A stretch of 64,000 nt of DNA, taken from NCBI RefSeq assembly GCF_000336815.1, contig NZ_AOLG01000047.1, positions 52,135 to 116,134 on the forward strand. Reading direction: 5' to 3'. This DNA comes from Haloferax prahovense DSM 18310. Its GTDB lineage: Archaea; Halobacteriota; Halobacteria; Halobacteriales; Haloferacaceae. Shown piece by piece: positions 25,931 through 35,493 of the stretch. The position numbers were made by a program, and so were the translations under genes. The notes beneath the pieces are model-generated. The model saw nothing but the letters and a program-made list of their open reading frames with translations. It searched no databases and was not told where the DNA came from. Position 1 is the first letter of the stretch. Each line of letters begins with the position of its first letter.

Positions 25931-27666
25931 CGTGACTCACCTCGGTCGTCCGCTACCGAACCGCTGTCGGGCGTTTCGCCCGACGTAGCCGATGTCGTGT
26001 TCCCTCCGTCGCTCGCCACCGCCGCCTCGAACCGGCCCTCCTTGAGCGCCGTCGTCAGCCGCGGCAGCACCTCGAAGAGGTCGCCCTCGATGAAGTAGTC
26101 CGAGAAGTCGCGGATGCGGGCGTCGGGGTCGGTGTTGACCGCGACGATGGTGTCGGACTCGTCCATGCCGACCTTGTGCTGGATCGCGCCGGAGATGCCC
26201 GCCGCGACGTAGAGCTTCGGCGCGACGACCTGTCCGGTCTCGCCGATCTGTCTGTCCTCGTGGGTGTACTGCTCGACGTGGCCGTCGAAGTTGAACGACC
26301 CCGTGACGATGCCGCGGGTGACGCCAACCTCGGCGTCCTCGAACTGGTCGGCGAGGTCCAAGGCGAGTTCGATGCCCTTCGTCGGGTCGTCGCCGATGCC
26401 GCGGCCGACCGCGACGACGACGTCGTGGCCGGTCAGGTCGATACCCTCGTCGAGCTGGTCGAAGTCGGTGACGGTGACGCGGAACCAGTCGTCGTCGAGC
26501 GGGGCGTCGTGTTCGACCACGAGGCCCTCGCGCTCGGCGTCGGGTTCGGGCAGGTCGAAGCTCCCCGGGATGACCGACGCGCCCTGCGGGTGAAACTCCC
26601 GCGTCGGGTTGTCGATACAGAGAATCGTCGAGTACTCGAAGCCGGAGAAGTCCGGGCGCTTCATGTGCAGGACGCGCTGGAACTCCTTTTTCTCGCCGGC
26701 GACGCCGGTCTTGACCGGGTTCGAGATGACCTCCTCCGTGATGTAGAGCCCCGAGCAGTCGCTGGCGAGGCCGGAGTCGAGTTCGGCCTGCACGAGCGCC
26801 GAGAGGTCCCGACCGTTGTTCGTCGCCGGGAACAGCACGTACCGCGGCTTGTCGTAGTCGCGCCACGGCTCGTCGCGGCCGCCTTCGACCTCGAAGTTAT
26901 CGTGGGTGGCCCCCGCGCGGGCCATGTCGCAGAATATCTCGGTGTACGGCTTGTGCTGGAAGCGTTCGAGCCGGGCGTCCTCGCGGACGACGACCACGTC
27001 CGCGCCGTAGGCGATGACGTCCTCGACGTGCTTCGACACGTCGGAGCCGATGAGGACCGCGACGACCCGCTCGTCGGTCGTGTAGTCGTCGTTGTAGGTG
27101 TCCATTAGGTCGCGGGCCTTGCCGAGCATCTCCTTGGACACGTCCACGAGTTCGCCCGCCTGCGTCTCGCAGTAGACCCACATGTCGCGGTAGGTCCCCC
27201 CGTGGAGCGACCGGACGTGCCGCTTGTCCCGGGTCGGATGGTCGAGGTCCGGGTGGCGCTCCTCGGGCGTCCGGTCATCCACCTCGATTTCCGTGTCCTC
27301 CTCGTCGCTTCCCTTCACGGAGTCGATGCGGCTTCTGATGAGCCGCTTCACCGGGTCGCGGTCCTCGCCGGCTTCCTCGCGTTCGAGGAGGGATTCGAGG
27401 TCCGAGACCTCCTCGACGCTCTGGAGGGCGTTTCCGACCTCCGCGGTGCTCATCGACGCGAGGTCCATCTCGTCGGCGTCGGCCGGTTCTTCGTCGTCCT
27501 CGGAGAACTTCTCGATGCGGCTCTCGATGAGGGCGATGGCCGGCGCGCGGTTCTGTCCGCGGTGTTCCACCTGTAGAATCTCCTCTAACTCGCCGAGGTC
27601 GTCGATGTCCTTGATGGCCGGGCCGAGCTCCGAAATCTCGTAGTCGCCGGGGTCGAAGTCGGTCAC
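25927..27666 (-). CDS. etfA: electron transfer flavoprotein alpha subunit with N-terminal helical repeat extension
   Basis: A 579-aa EtfA, far longer than the usual 310-330. Residues from about 155 onward are the ETF-alpha body (RDMWVYCETQAGELVDVSKEMLGKARDL) with the FAD-binding C-terminus IGETGQVVAPKLYVAAGISGAIQHKVGM and AVNTDPDARI. Residues 1-145 are an extension with two aligned 45-aa copies: one at 10-54 (ISELGPAIKDIDDLGELEEIL and IALIESRIEKF) and one at 73-117 (EVGNALQSVEEVSDLESLL and KRLIRSRIDSV). The extension is very acidic. The gene follows etfB by 2 nt. Confidence 0.93.
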   Translation of the reverse strand: MTDFDPGDYEISELGPAIKDIDDLGELEEILQVEHRGQNRAPAIALIESRIEKFSEDDEEPADADEMDLASMSTAEVGNALQSVEEVSDLESLLEREEAGEDRDPVKRLIRSRIDSVKGSDEEDTEIEVDDRTPEERHPDLDHPTRDKRHVRSLHGGTYRDMWVYCETQAGELVDVSKEMLGKARDLMDTYNDDYTTDERVVAVLIGSDVSKHVEDVIAYGADVVVVREDARLERFQHKPYTEIFCDMARAGATHDNFEVEGGRDEPWRDYDKPRYVLFPATNNGRDLSALVQAELDSGLASDCSGLYITEEVISNPVKTGVAGEKKEFQRVLHMKRPDFSGFEYSTILCIDNPTREFHPQGASVIPGSFDLPEPDAEREGLVVEHDAPLDDDWFRVTVTDFDQLDEGIDLTGHDVVVAVGRGIGDDPTKGIELALDLADQFEDAEVGVTRGIVTGSFNFDGHVEQYTHEDRQIGETGQVVAPKLYVAAGISGAIQHKVGMDESDTIVAVNTDPDARIRDFSDYFIEGDLFEVLPRLTTALKEGRFEAAVASDGGNTTSATSGETPDSGSVADDRGESR

Positions 27667-27668
27667 GT

Positions 27669-28550
27669 TCAGTCACCCCCCGCGGCCGCGGCGTCGCCGG
27701 CGTCGTCGCCGACCGCCGACTGCATCGCGCCCAGTACGTCCTGCATGGCTCCCGTATCCTCCGGGTCGACCATCGTCGCCTCCCGCTCCGCCGGGGCCTT
27801 CGGAATCGGGTCGACCGACGAGACGATGGTCGGCGAGCCGTCGAGGCCGATGTAGTCCGGGTCGACGTTGATGTCGGCGTGGTCCCGCACCGTCAGGTGC
27901 TCCTCGTAGTTCTCGGCGCGTGCTCGGGTCTCCTCGCGCAGGTCCTTCAGCGTCAGGCGCTCGCCCGCCGTCCGATACGACGGCTCGAACTCGGGGTCCG
28001 CGACGACGAACGCCGGAAGCTCCGTCTCGACGGTCTCTATCTCCTCGATATCGCCTTCGACCAGCCGCTTGGCGCGCAGCGTCCCCTCCGCTTCGTCGAT
28101 GTCGAGGGAGATGACGTGCGTGACGAGCGGCATGTCGAGACACCAGTTCGTCTGCGGGCCGGTGTGGCCCGTCTCCCCATCTGCGGTCTTGAACCCGGCG
28201 AACACCACGTCCGGCTCGCCGAGCGTCTCGATGCCCGCGCTGAGCGTGATGGCCGTCGCCCACGTGTCGGCGGCCGCCATCTCGCGGTCCGAGACGAGGT
28301 GGAGGTCGTCGGCGTACACCGTCTCCATCGCCTCGCGTAACACCTCCTTGTACCCCGGCGGCCCCATGCTCATTACGCTCACTCGCCCGCCGTGTCGAAT
28401 CCGCGTCTGGAGCGCCGCCTCCAGCGCGAAGCGGTCGTTCGGATTCATCACTGTGGGCGTCTTCCCCCGTTCGAGGTGCCCGTCCTCGTCGAACGATACC
28501 TGGCCCTCCCGGAAGTCGGGCACGCCTTTTGTAAGTACCACCATGTGCAT
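27669..28550 (-). CDS. etfB: electron transfer flavoprotein beta subunit
   Basis: A 293-aa EtfB (first gene of the etfB-etfA-fixC operon). Family blocks are MVVLTKGVPDFREGQVSFDEDG, NPNDRFALEAALQTR, VMSMGPPGYKEVLREAM, DTWATAITLSAGIE, VFAGFKTADGETGHTGPQ and LPAFVVADPEFEPSYRTA. A C-terminal acidic/Ala-rich tail follows. ATG 28550 (MHMVV) and 28544 (MVV) are both possible; GGAG about 11 nt before the former supports it. The AT-rich stretch 28565-28600 on its strand holds the promoter. Confidence 0.93.
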   Translation of the reverse strand: MHMVVLTKGVPDFREGQVSFDEDGHLERGKTPTVMNPNDRFALEAALQTRIRHGGRVSVMSMGPPGYKEVLREAMETVYADDLHLVSDREMAAADTWATAITLSAGIETLGEPDVVFAGFKTADGETGHTGPQTNWCLDMPLVTHVISLDIDEAEGTLRAKRLVEGDIEEIETVETELPAFVVADPEFEPSYRTAGERLTLKDLREETRARAENYEEHLTVRDHADINVDPDYIGLDGSPTIVSSVDPIPKAPAEREATMVDPEDTGAMQDVLGAMQSAVGDDAGDAAAAGGD

Positions 28551-28680
28551 TGAGAACACTCTCCAGTTAATGCTAGCTCATATTCATAATAATCTTTTGT
28601 ACTAGGTGACCGGAATGTCCGCGCCGCGTATCGACGTCGCTGTCGGCGGTGTCGCCCGCAAAAAATCGGGGTTTCTTCCC

Positions 28681-29088
<408 letters not shown>

Positions 29089-29179
29089 TTAGAACCCGGT
29101 CACACCCGCCGTCCTTCCGCCGCGGCCTCGACGCGCCCACTCGGTGGGGTGAATAGCCCCCGGCCCGAACCACCCCGGT

Positions 29180-29659
29180 ATGGACGTGTTCCTCTGGGTC
29201 GCGCTCGCCCTCTTGGTCCTCGGCGTCGTCGGGAGCGTGCTTCCGCTCCTCCCCGGCGCGCTCCTCTCCGTGCTCGGCGTGGTCGTCTACTGGGTATCGA
29301 CCGGCTTTTCGGACCCCGGGCCCATCGCGTTCGTCGGTCTCACCCTCGTCGGCCTCGTCGCGCTCGTCACCGACTACGCGGGCGGGATGGTCGCCGCGCG
29401 GTTCGGCGGCGCGTCGACCCGAACGTCGATTGTCGCCGGAGTCGCCGGCTTCCTGCTCATGTTCCTCATCGGCCCGCTCGGCATCTTCGTCGGCGTCGCT
29501 GGCACGGTCTTCGCCCTCGAATACCTCGAACACCAAGACGCGGAAGAGAGCGGTCGGCGAGCCCTCGTCGCCACGGTCGGCGTCCTCGCCACAGCGGCGG
29601 TGCAGGCGCTGTTGACCTTCTCGATGCTCGTCGGCTTCGTCCTCGTCGTGGTGCTCTAA
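29180..29659 (+). CDS. DUF456 family membrane protein
   Basis: A 159-aa integral membrane protein with about four to five hydrophobic helices. The family signature is in LGVVGSVLPLLPGALLSVLGVVVYW and TDYAGGMVAARFGGASTRTSIVAGVAGF, where the glycine-rich D-x-x-GG is conserved. DUF456 proteins are widespread in bacteria and archaea and have no established function. Single gene, divergent from the ferredoxin gene and convergent with the cyclase gene. Confidence 0.85.
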   Translation: MDVFLWVALALLVLGVVGSVLPLLPGALLSVLGVVVYWVSTGFSDPGPIAFVGLTLVGLVALVTDYAGGMVAARFGGASTRTSIVAGVAGFLLMFLIGPLGIFVGVAGTVFALEYLEHQDAEESGRRALVATVGVLATAAVQALLTFSMLVGFVLVVVL

Positions 29660-29687
29660 CGCCGGCCGACTTCGCTTCGCTCCCGAG

Positions 29688-30347
29688 TTACCGCTCGTCT
29701 CGACGCCGAATCAGTCCCGTCTCCGCGTCGGCGACGACCCGAGCGGGCGCGCCGTCGGCGTCCACGCGCAGCGGCATGACGTACAAGTCGAACGTCCGGT
29801 CGGTCGGCAGCGCGTCCAACCCGCGGAGGTTCTCGACGACGAGCAGTCCCGCCCCGAGAATCGCATGGTGCGCCGGGACGCCGTCGCCGCCGGTCGGGTC
29901 CGGGCTGAGCGCGTCGATGCCGACAGAGAGCCCCCGTTCTGCGCAGCCCCGAGCCGTCTCGGGCGCGAGCGCCGGGTGGTCGGGCATACGCTCCGTACCC
30001 CACTCGTCCTCCCAGCCGGTTCGGAACACGAGGAAGTCCACGCGCGGTTCGAGGTGTTCCGGAATCGCGTCCGGCCCGATTCGACCGCGGGGGCCCGCGT
30101 CTCGGCAGTCGGCGACCCGAGCGGTGAACCGGAGTTCCTCGACCGGGAAGTCGTCGAGGGTCGCGCCGTCCGGTTCGGTGTGTGCGGGCGCGTCGACGTG
30201 CGTTCCGGCGTGAGTCCCGAGTTCGAGCCGCGAGACGCGGTAGCCGTCGGCCTCGAAGTCGGCGTGCGACTCGACTGCGACGGGCGGGTCGCCGGGGTAC
30301 GTCGGCATCCCGGTCTCGACGCGTCGGGTGAGGTCGAGGAGGGTCAT
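29688..30347 (-). CDS. cyclase family protein (kynurenine formamidase-like metallohydrolase)
   Basis: A 219-aa cyclase superfamily protein. The metal-binding motif HAGTHVDAPAH (about residues 45-55) is intact, and TYPGDPP at the N-terminus and FLVFRTGWEDEWGTERMPDHPALAPE are typical. Members hydrolyse N-formylkynurenine, isatin or related amides; the substrate here is not clear and no tryptophan gene is nearby. Start ATG 30347. Confidence 0.86.
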   Translation of the reverse strand: MTLLDLTRRVETGMPTYPGDPPVAVESHADFEADGYRVSRLELGTHAGTHVDAPAHTEPDGATLDDFPVEELRFTARVADCRDAGPRGRIGPDAIPEHLEPRVDFLVFRTGWEDEWGTERMPDHPALAPETARGCAERGLSVGIDALSPDPTGGDGVPAHHAILGAGLLVVENLRGLDALPTDRTFDLYVMPLRVDADGAPARVVADAETGLIRRRDER

Positions 30348-30413
30348 ACCGCCCCTTAGGCGGGGGTGGGTAAAACGAGTGTTCGTGTCGAGAGCGACTG
30401 TCCGTCGCTCAGT

Positions 30414-32126
30414 TCACTTGTGCGCGAAGTAGACGACAGTCTCGTCGTCGCCGCGGTCGTCCACGCGGACGAAGCCGACGCGCTCGAACTGGACGAGTTC
30501 GTCCGCCGGTACGTCGCCGAAGTCGGGTTCAGCGACGCCCGTCACGTCGCCGTCCATGGTGCGCATGCGGACCGGGACGCCGTCGGTCGGTGCCCAGTGA
30601 ATCACGGCCACGTCACCCTCGCGGACCACGTCGAGGTCGTCGCCGGTGGCGACGAGCGAGTCGCCCTCGCGGCGGACCGCACCGAAGCCCTTCAGCCAGA
30701 CGCGCTCGCCCTCGGCGGGCACGTCGCCCGATTCGAGGAGGACGCTGTCGCCGACGGGGATGTCGCGGGTGCCGCGCTCCTCGAAGCTCGGGTGGAGCGG
30801 CGGGTGGGCGCTGTCGGAGCCGCCCTCGACGGCGAACTCCGTCCCATCGCGGACGAGGAAGTAGCGGTCCGTGTCGTCGTCGACGAGGTCGCGGTTGTTC
30901 GCGTAGACCGTCGACATCGAGAGGTCGACGTTCGAGGTGGAGGTGCCGAGACCGACCATCGCGTCTACGATAGCCTGTCCGCGGATGCCGCGGCGGCGGA
31001 GGCTCTTGATGGTCGGCACGCGCGGGTCGTCCCAGCCTTCGACTTCGCCCGAGTCGATGAGTTCCTTGATGCTCGACGTCGACATCTTCACGTCGTAGGC
31101 GTCGACCTGCACGTGGCCCCAGTGGACGACCTCGGGGTAGTCCCAGCCGAAGTAGTCGTAGACGAACTGCTGGCGCTTCGCGGAGTCCTGCAGGTCGATG
31201 CCGCGGATGATGTGGGTGACGCCCGTGAGGTGGTCGTCGACGCCGGACTGGAAGTCGAGCATCGGCCACGCGCGGTAGTCAGCCGCCTCCTCGCGGGGAT
31301 GCGGCGTGTCTATCATGCGGAAGGCGACCCAGTCGCGCAGCGCGGGGTTCTTGTGTTCGATGTCGGTCTTGACGCGGAGGACCATCTCGCCCGAACTGTA
31401 CTCGCCTTCGACCATGTCCTCGAACTCCTCGCGGGTCGTCTCAGGGTCCTTGTCGCGGTGCGGACACGGCTTCCCGTCGTTCTTCAGGTTCGAGAACTCC
31501 TCGCCCGAACACGAACAGGTGTACGCGCCGCCCATCTCGATGAGTTCGCGGGCGTAGTCGTAGTACGTCTTCACCCGGTCGGAGGCGCGAATCACGTCGT
31601 CGGGCTCGAACCCGAGGTAGTCGATGTCGTCGAGGATGGCGTCGTAGGCCGTCAGGTCCGGCCGCTTCGTCTCCGGGTCGGTGTCGTCGAACCGGACGAT
31701 GAAGGAGCCGTCGTACATCTCCTTGTACGTCCCGATGACCGCGGGCATGCGGGCGTGGCCGAGGTGCCACGGACCGTTGGGGTTCGGCGCGGCGCGCATT
31801 CGGACCTCGTCGTCCGCCTCGACGTTGGGGAGGTCGGGGAGGAGCGAGTCGTCCGCTTCCTCCTCGGCTTCCATCTCGGCGAGTTCCTCGGGCGCGAGGT
31901 CTTCGAGTCGGTCGCGCTTTTCGCCCGCAGACAGCCGGTTGACCTCGGCGACGACGGGGCCGATGAGCCCCGGAATCTCGCCGCCGTGCTGTCGGAAGTC
32001 GGGGTTCTCGCCCATCAGCGGGCCCATAATCGCGCCCACGTCGGCGTCGCTGTCGTGTTTGACCGCGTTGAGAAGCGCGTGCTTTTCGGCCTCTCGCTCG
32101 ATGCGCTCTCGAAGCTCGTCGTCCAT
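30414..32126 (-). CDS. gltX: glutamyl-tRNA synthetase, archaeal type
   Basis: A 570-aa class I synthetase. HIGH-type motif GPWHLGHARMP (about 117-127), KMSKS-type KMSTSSIKELIDSG (about 348-361), and a Cys-rich segment YTCSCSGEEFSNLKNDGKPCPHRD (about 213-236) that may bind zinc. The archaeal enzyme charges both tRNA-Glu and tRNA-Gln, the latter corrected by GatDE. A TTTTTAG box sits 26 nt before ATG 32126, so it is leaderless. Confidence 0.95.
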   Translation of the reverse strand: MDDELRERIEREAEKHALLNAVKHDSDADVGAIMGPLMGENPDFRQHGGEIPGLIGPVVAEVNRLSAGEKRDRLEDLAPEELAEMEAEEEADDSLLPDLPNVEADDEVRMRAAPNPNGPWHLGHARMPAVIGTYKEMYDGSFIVRFDDTDPETKRPDLTAYDAILDDIDYLGFEPDDVIRASDRVKTYYDYARELIEMGGAYTCSCSGEEFSNLKNDGKPCPHRDKDPETTREEFEDMVEGEYSSGEMVLRVKTDIEHKNPALRDWVAFRMIDTPHPREEAADYRAWPMLDFQSGVDDHLTGVTHIIRGIDLQDSAKRQQFVYDYFGWDYPEVVHWGHVQVDAYDVKMSTSSIKELIDSGEVEGWDDPRVPTIKSLRRRGIRGQAIVDAMVGLGTSTSNVDLSMSTVYANNRDLVDDDTDRYFLVRDGTEFAVEGGSDSAHPPLHPSFEERGTRDIPVGDSVLLESGDVPAEGERVWLKGFGAVRREGDSLVATGDDLDVVREGDVAVIHWAPTDGVPVRMRTMDGDVTGVAEPDFGDVPADELVQFERVGFVRVDDRGDDETVVYFAHK

Positions 32127-32309
32127 TACCGTTGGCTTCCGCGGCGCGCCTAAAAACAGGCCCGGATTGCGGGGAAGGGACCTCGCGCGGGCAGGGGTAC
32201 GTGGGATGTTAGCACTCCAGATCAGATATGCGTTACGGCGGCGGGGCTCGGGAGACGGACGGACCGAAGAGAAATCCTCGTGGCCGCGGTTCGCGGGCGC
32301 GTCGCGCTC

Positions 32310-33356
32310 TCAGTAGCCGCGGGTGATGAGGTAGTCCGCGATGTCGCAGAGCAGCTCGCGGGCCTCGTTGTCCGGAAGGACGTCGAGCCGCGACTTGGCC
32401 TGTTCGGTGAGGTCTTCGGCCATCTCGCGGGCGTAGTCGATGCTGCCCGCTTCGTTCAGCTCGGTGACGGCGGCCTCGACGGCCTCCTCGGTGAGCTCCT
32501 CGGCCGTCTCGGCGTCGACGAGGTCGTCTACGTCGATACCTTGCTGGCGCGCGTGGAGGGAGATGATGGTCTCTTTGTTCTCCACGAGGTCGGAGCCGCG
32601 CTGTTTGCCGAGCTGCTCCGACGGCACGGTCAGGTCGAGCACGTCGTCCTGAATCTGGAACGCGCTGCCGGACTCGATGCCGTACTGGTAGAGCGCCTCC
32701 ACGACGTCGTCGTCTGCGCCCATGACGACCGCCGGAACGGCGGCCGCGGTCCCGTAGAGGACTGCCGTCTTCAGTTCGACCATCTGGAGGTACTCGTCGG
32801 GGAGCACCTCGGTGCGGCGCTCGAACTCGATGTCGAGCGCCTGCCCCTCGCAGATCTGCGTGCAGGTGGTCGCGAGTCGGCGGACGGCTTCGAGGCCGTC
32901 GGCCGGGTCAGCGCCGGTCTTCGTCAGGAGTTCGAACGCCTTGGCGTACAGCGTGTCGCCGGCGAGGATGGCGGTCGAGTTGTCGTACTCCTTGTGGACC
33001 GCCGGGACGCCGCGACGGAGGTCGTCGTCGTCCATGATGTCGTCGTGGATGAGCGTGAACGACTGGATGACCTCGATGCTCACGGCCGCGACCATCACGT
33101 CGATGGCGTCGCCCGCGAGCGTCGGGAACGCCCGGTAGTCCTCGGACATCGGTTCGACGTCCGCGAGCGACTCCGCGGTCAGGAGTGAGACGGTCGGCCG
33201 GAGACGCTTGCCGCCGGCTTTCAGGAGGTACCGGGAGGCCTCGTAGAGCCGTTCGGGCTCGGCCATCGGTACGTCCTCGTCGAGCGCGTCGTTGACGAGT
33301 TCGCGCCGCTCGCGAATCGCCTCGAGCACCCGCTTTTCCGTCGCGTCGGGAGTCAT
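32310..33356 (-). CDS. idsA: polyprenyl (geranylgeranyl/farnesyl) diphosphate synthase
   Basis: A 348-aa trans-isoprenyl diphosphate synthase that builds the C20 (or C25) chains for archaeal lipids. The first Asp-rich motif is HDDIMDDDDLRRGVP (about 94-108) and the second is QDDVLDL near residue 228. The N-terminal GGKRLRPTVSLL is conserved. Start ATG 33356 shares one base with the RNase J stop (TGATG); the GTG just before it is unlikely. Functionally linked with mvk/ipk at the start of the window. Confidence 0.93.
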   Translation of the reverse strand: MTPDATEKRVLEAIRERRELVNDALDEDVPMAEPERLYEASRYLLKAGGKRLRPTVSLLTAESLADVEPMSEDYRAFPTLAGDAIDVMVAAVSIEVIQSFTLIHDDIMDDDDLRRGVPAVHKEYDNSTAILAGDTLYAKAFELLTKTGADPADGLEAVRRLATTCTQICEGQALDIEFERRTEVLPDEYLQMVELKTAVLYGTAAAVPAVVMGADDDVVEALYQYGIESGSAFQIQDDVLDLTVPSEQLGKQRGSDLVENKETIISLHARQQGIDVDDLVDAETAEELTEEAVEAAVTELNEAGSIDYAREMAEDLTEQAKSRLDVLPDNEARELLCDIADYLITRGY

Positions 33357-34708
33357 CACTCCACCAGCTGAATCATGTTGCCGTTCCGCGTGACGTGGAC
33401 GTCGCGACCGAGGGCGTAGCCCTGACTCTCCGCGAGGTCCACGTACGGAGCGAAGCCTTTCAGGTTCTGGTGAGCCGGGATGACGTGCTGGGGCTGGAGC
33501 GCCTGCAGCATCTCGTAGTGCCCCTCCTCGCGGAGGTGGCCCGAGACGTGAATCTCGTCGTAGATGCGCGCGCCCTGCATGCGCAGGAGGCGCTCGGACT
33601 GGTAGCGCTGGCCCTCGTTCGTCGGCTCCGGGATGACCCGCGCCGAGAAGATGACCTTGTCGCCGTCCTCAATCTCGTACGGCGTCTCGCCGCGGCCCAT
33701 GCGGGTGAGCATCGCGCGGGGCTCGCCCTGGTGGCCCGTGACGATGGGCAGGTAGTTCTCCTTGCCCTCCTTCATGATTCGCTTGAAGGTGCGGTCGACG
33801 GACTTGCGGTGGCCGTACATCCCGAGGTCGTCGGGGAGGTCGACGAAGCCGAGGCGCTCGGCGGTGCCGGAGTACTTCTCCATCGAGCGACCGAGGAGGA
33901 CCGGCTGGCGGCCGATGTCCTTGGCGAACTCGACGAGCGAGGAGACCCGGGAGATGTGCGACGAGAACGTCGTCGCCACGATGCCGCCGTCGTAGTCCTC
34001 GACGGAGGTCATCACGTCTTTGAGGTGGCGGCGCGCGACGGACTCGGAGGGCGTGCGGCCCTTCCGGCCGGCGTTCGTACAGTCTTCGATGTACGCGAGC
34101 ACGCCGTTGCCCTCGCGACCGATTTCGCGGAAGCGCTTCATGTCGATGGGGTCTTCGAGAACCGGCGAGTGGTCCATGCGCTTGTCGAGACCGTAGACGA
34201 CGGCACCCTCGGGCGTGTGGACGACCGGGTTGATGGCGTCGATGATGGAGTGAGTGACGTGGACGAATTCGAGTTCCACGTTGCCGGAGTCGCCGATGGA
34301 CATCGTCTCGCCGGCTTCCATCTTGACGAGGTCGTTGTTGACGTTGAACTTGTTCTCGCCTTCGATCTGCTGTTTCACCAGTTCGATGGTGAAGGGCGTC
34401 GCGACGACGGGGGCGTCGTAGCGGTGGGCGAGCTTGGAGATGGCACCGATGTGGTCGAGGTGACCGTGCGTGGGGACGATGGCCTGCACGTCTCCTTCGA
34501 GGTCGCTCATGACCCGGTCGTCCGGGATAGCGCCCATGTCGATGAGGTCGAGGCTGTGCATCTTTTCGGTCTCGACGTTGTCGTGGATGAGGACCTGCGA
34601 CAGGTTGAGACCCATGTCGAAGACGACGACGTCGTCTCCGGCACGGACAGCCGTCATCTGACGGCCGACTTCTTCGTATCCGCCTATGGTTGCGATTTCG
34701 ATTTCCAT
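33356..34708 (-). CDS. rnj: ribonuclease J (archaeal RNase J, MBL/beta-CASP)
   Basis: A 450-aa metallo-beta-lactamase/beta-CASP exoribonuclease. Catalytic motif THGHLDHIG (about 83-91), further His in [10 protein letters not shown], the CASP-type [28 protein letters not shown] at the C-terminus. Archaeal members degrade RNA 5'-3'. Start at [10 protein letters not shown] (34708); the upstream extension to 34789 is not conserved-looking. A TTTTTAGT box near 34915-34923 on this strand would leave a long leader of about 185 nt, but a nearer promoter cannot be ruled out. It is operonic with idsA. Confidence 0.93.
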   Translation of the reverse strand: MEIEIATIGGYEEVGRQMTAVRAGDDVVVFDMGLNLSQVLIHDNVETEKMHSLDLIDMGAIPDDRVMSDLEGDVQAIVPTHGHLDHIGAISKLAHRYDAPVVATPFTIELVKQQIEGENKFNVNNDLVKMEAGETMSIGDSGNVELEFVHVTHSIIDAINPVVHTPEGAVVYGLDKRMDHSPVLEDPIDMKRFREIGREGNGVLAYIEDCTNAGRKGRTPSESVARRHLKDVMTSVEDYDGGIVATTFSSHISRVSSLVEFAKDIGRQPVLLGRSMEKYSGTAERLGFVDLPDDLGMYGHRKSVDRTFKRIMKEGKENYLPIVTGHQGEPRAMLTRMGRGETPYEIEDGDKVIFSARVIPEPTNEGQRYQSERLLRMQGARIYDEIHVSGHLREEGHYEMLQALQPQHVIPAHQNLKGFAPYVDLAESQGYALGRDVHVTRNGNMIQLVE

Positions 34709-35089
34709 GGTTTGTGTCTCGATATTCCGAGCATCGAAAGCCACGATGTGGCGAAGGTGCTCACGGAAAGACGGGTGTCTGGGGGCCACCGGCCCCGGCG
34801 TCTTGCAGCTCGTCGGTCGAATGACCCCGCGTACGAGACGGCCCGAACCGGTCGAACTGGGCGCGCCCGCACTTACCCGCGGGTTTCTGGTACTGAGTTC
34901 TACTCACGGGGGTACTAAAAACTACGTGGGTTCACCGCGCCCGCACGCCCGGGATCGTGAGAGAAAGTCTCACGTGAACCGGGTTTTTCCTCCGTTCGAC
35001 GACGATTTCGACCCGGACGATCGGATTCGAGGGCCATCTCGCACTGTCGGTCCGGCACATTTAAGATAACTACGAGACGGGTTTGATGC
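34709..35089. other. divergent intergenic region between rnj and lsm
   Basis: 381 nt with no credible gene. The right edge holds the lsm promoter: ATTTAAGATA at about 35059-35068, 26 nt before the start codon. The left part would be the rnj leader if the TTTTTAGT box at 34915-34923 is its promoter. The open frames crossing it are Arg-rich shadows. Confidence 0.5.
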
Positions 35090-35320
35090 ATGAGCGGCCG
35101 ACCCCTCGACGTCCTCGAAGCGTCACTCGACGAGCCGGTGACGGTTCTCCTCAAGGATGGAAACGCGTACTTCGGCGTCCTCGCTGGTTACGACCAGCAC
35201 ATGAACGTCGTACTCGAAGAAGCGCTGGACGAAGACACCGTGCCCGGGGATATCGAACTCGAGCAAGTCCAAGACACAACCATTATACGCGGCGATAACG
35301 TCGTCACCATCAAAGCATGA
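35090..35320 (+). CDS. lsm: Sm-like RNA-binding protein (Lsm)
   Basis: A 76-aa archaeal Lsm protein, forming a heptameric ring that binds U-rich RNA and small regulatory RNAs. Sm1 motif [33 protein letters not shown] and Sm2 motif [10 protein letters not shown] are intact. The ATG is leaderless. It overlaps rpl37e by 4 nt (ATGA), an operon known from H. volcanii and widely conserved in archaea. Confidence 0.96.
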   Translation: MSGRPLDVLEASLDEPVTVLLKDGNAYFGVLAGYDQHMNVVLEEALDEDTVPGDIELEQVQDTTIIRGDNVVTIKA

Positions 35321-35493
35321 CGGGTGCAGGAACCCCTAGCCAAGGAAAGAAGAACAAGACGACGCACGTCAAGTGCCGTCGCTGCGGCGAGAAGTCCTAC
35401 CACGTGAAGAAGAAGGTCTGCTCGTCTTGCGGCTTCGGTAAGTCGAAGAAGCGTCGGAGCTACGCCTGGCAGTCGAAGTCCGGCGACAACTAA
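35317..35493 (+). CDS. rpl37e: ribosomal protein eL37
   Basis: A 58-aa zinc-binding ribosomal protein, translated from the ATG that overlaps the lsm stop. Reading gives [20 protein letters not shown] and ends [10 protein letters not shown]. The four zinc Cys are in CRRCG (20-24) and CSSCG (35-39), so this one keeps its zinc site, unlike eL24 in this window. It is unusually basic for the organism, as expected for an rRNA-embedded protein. Confidence 0.96.
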
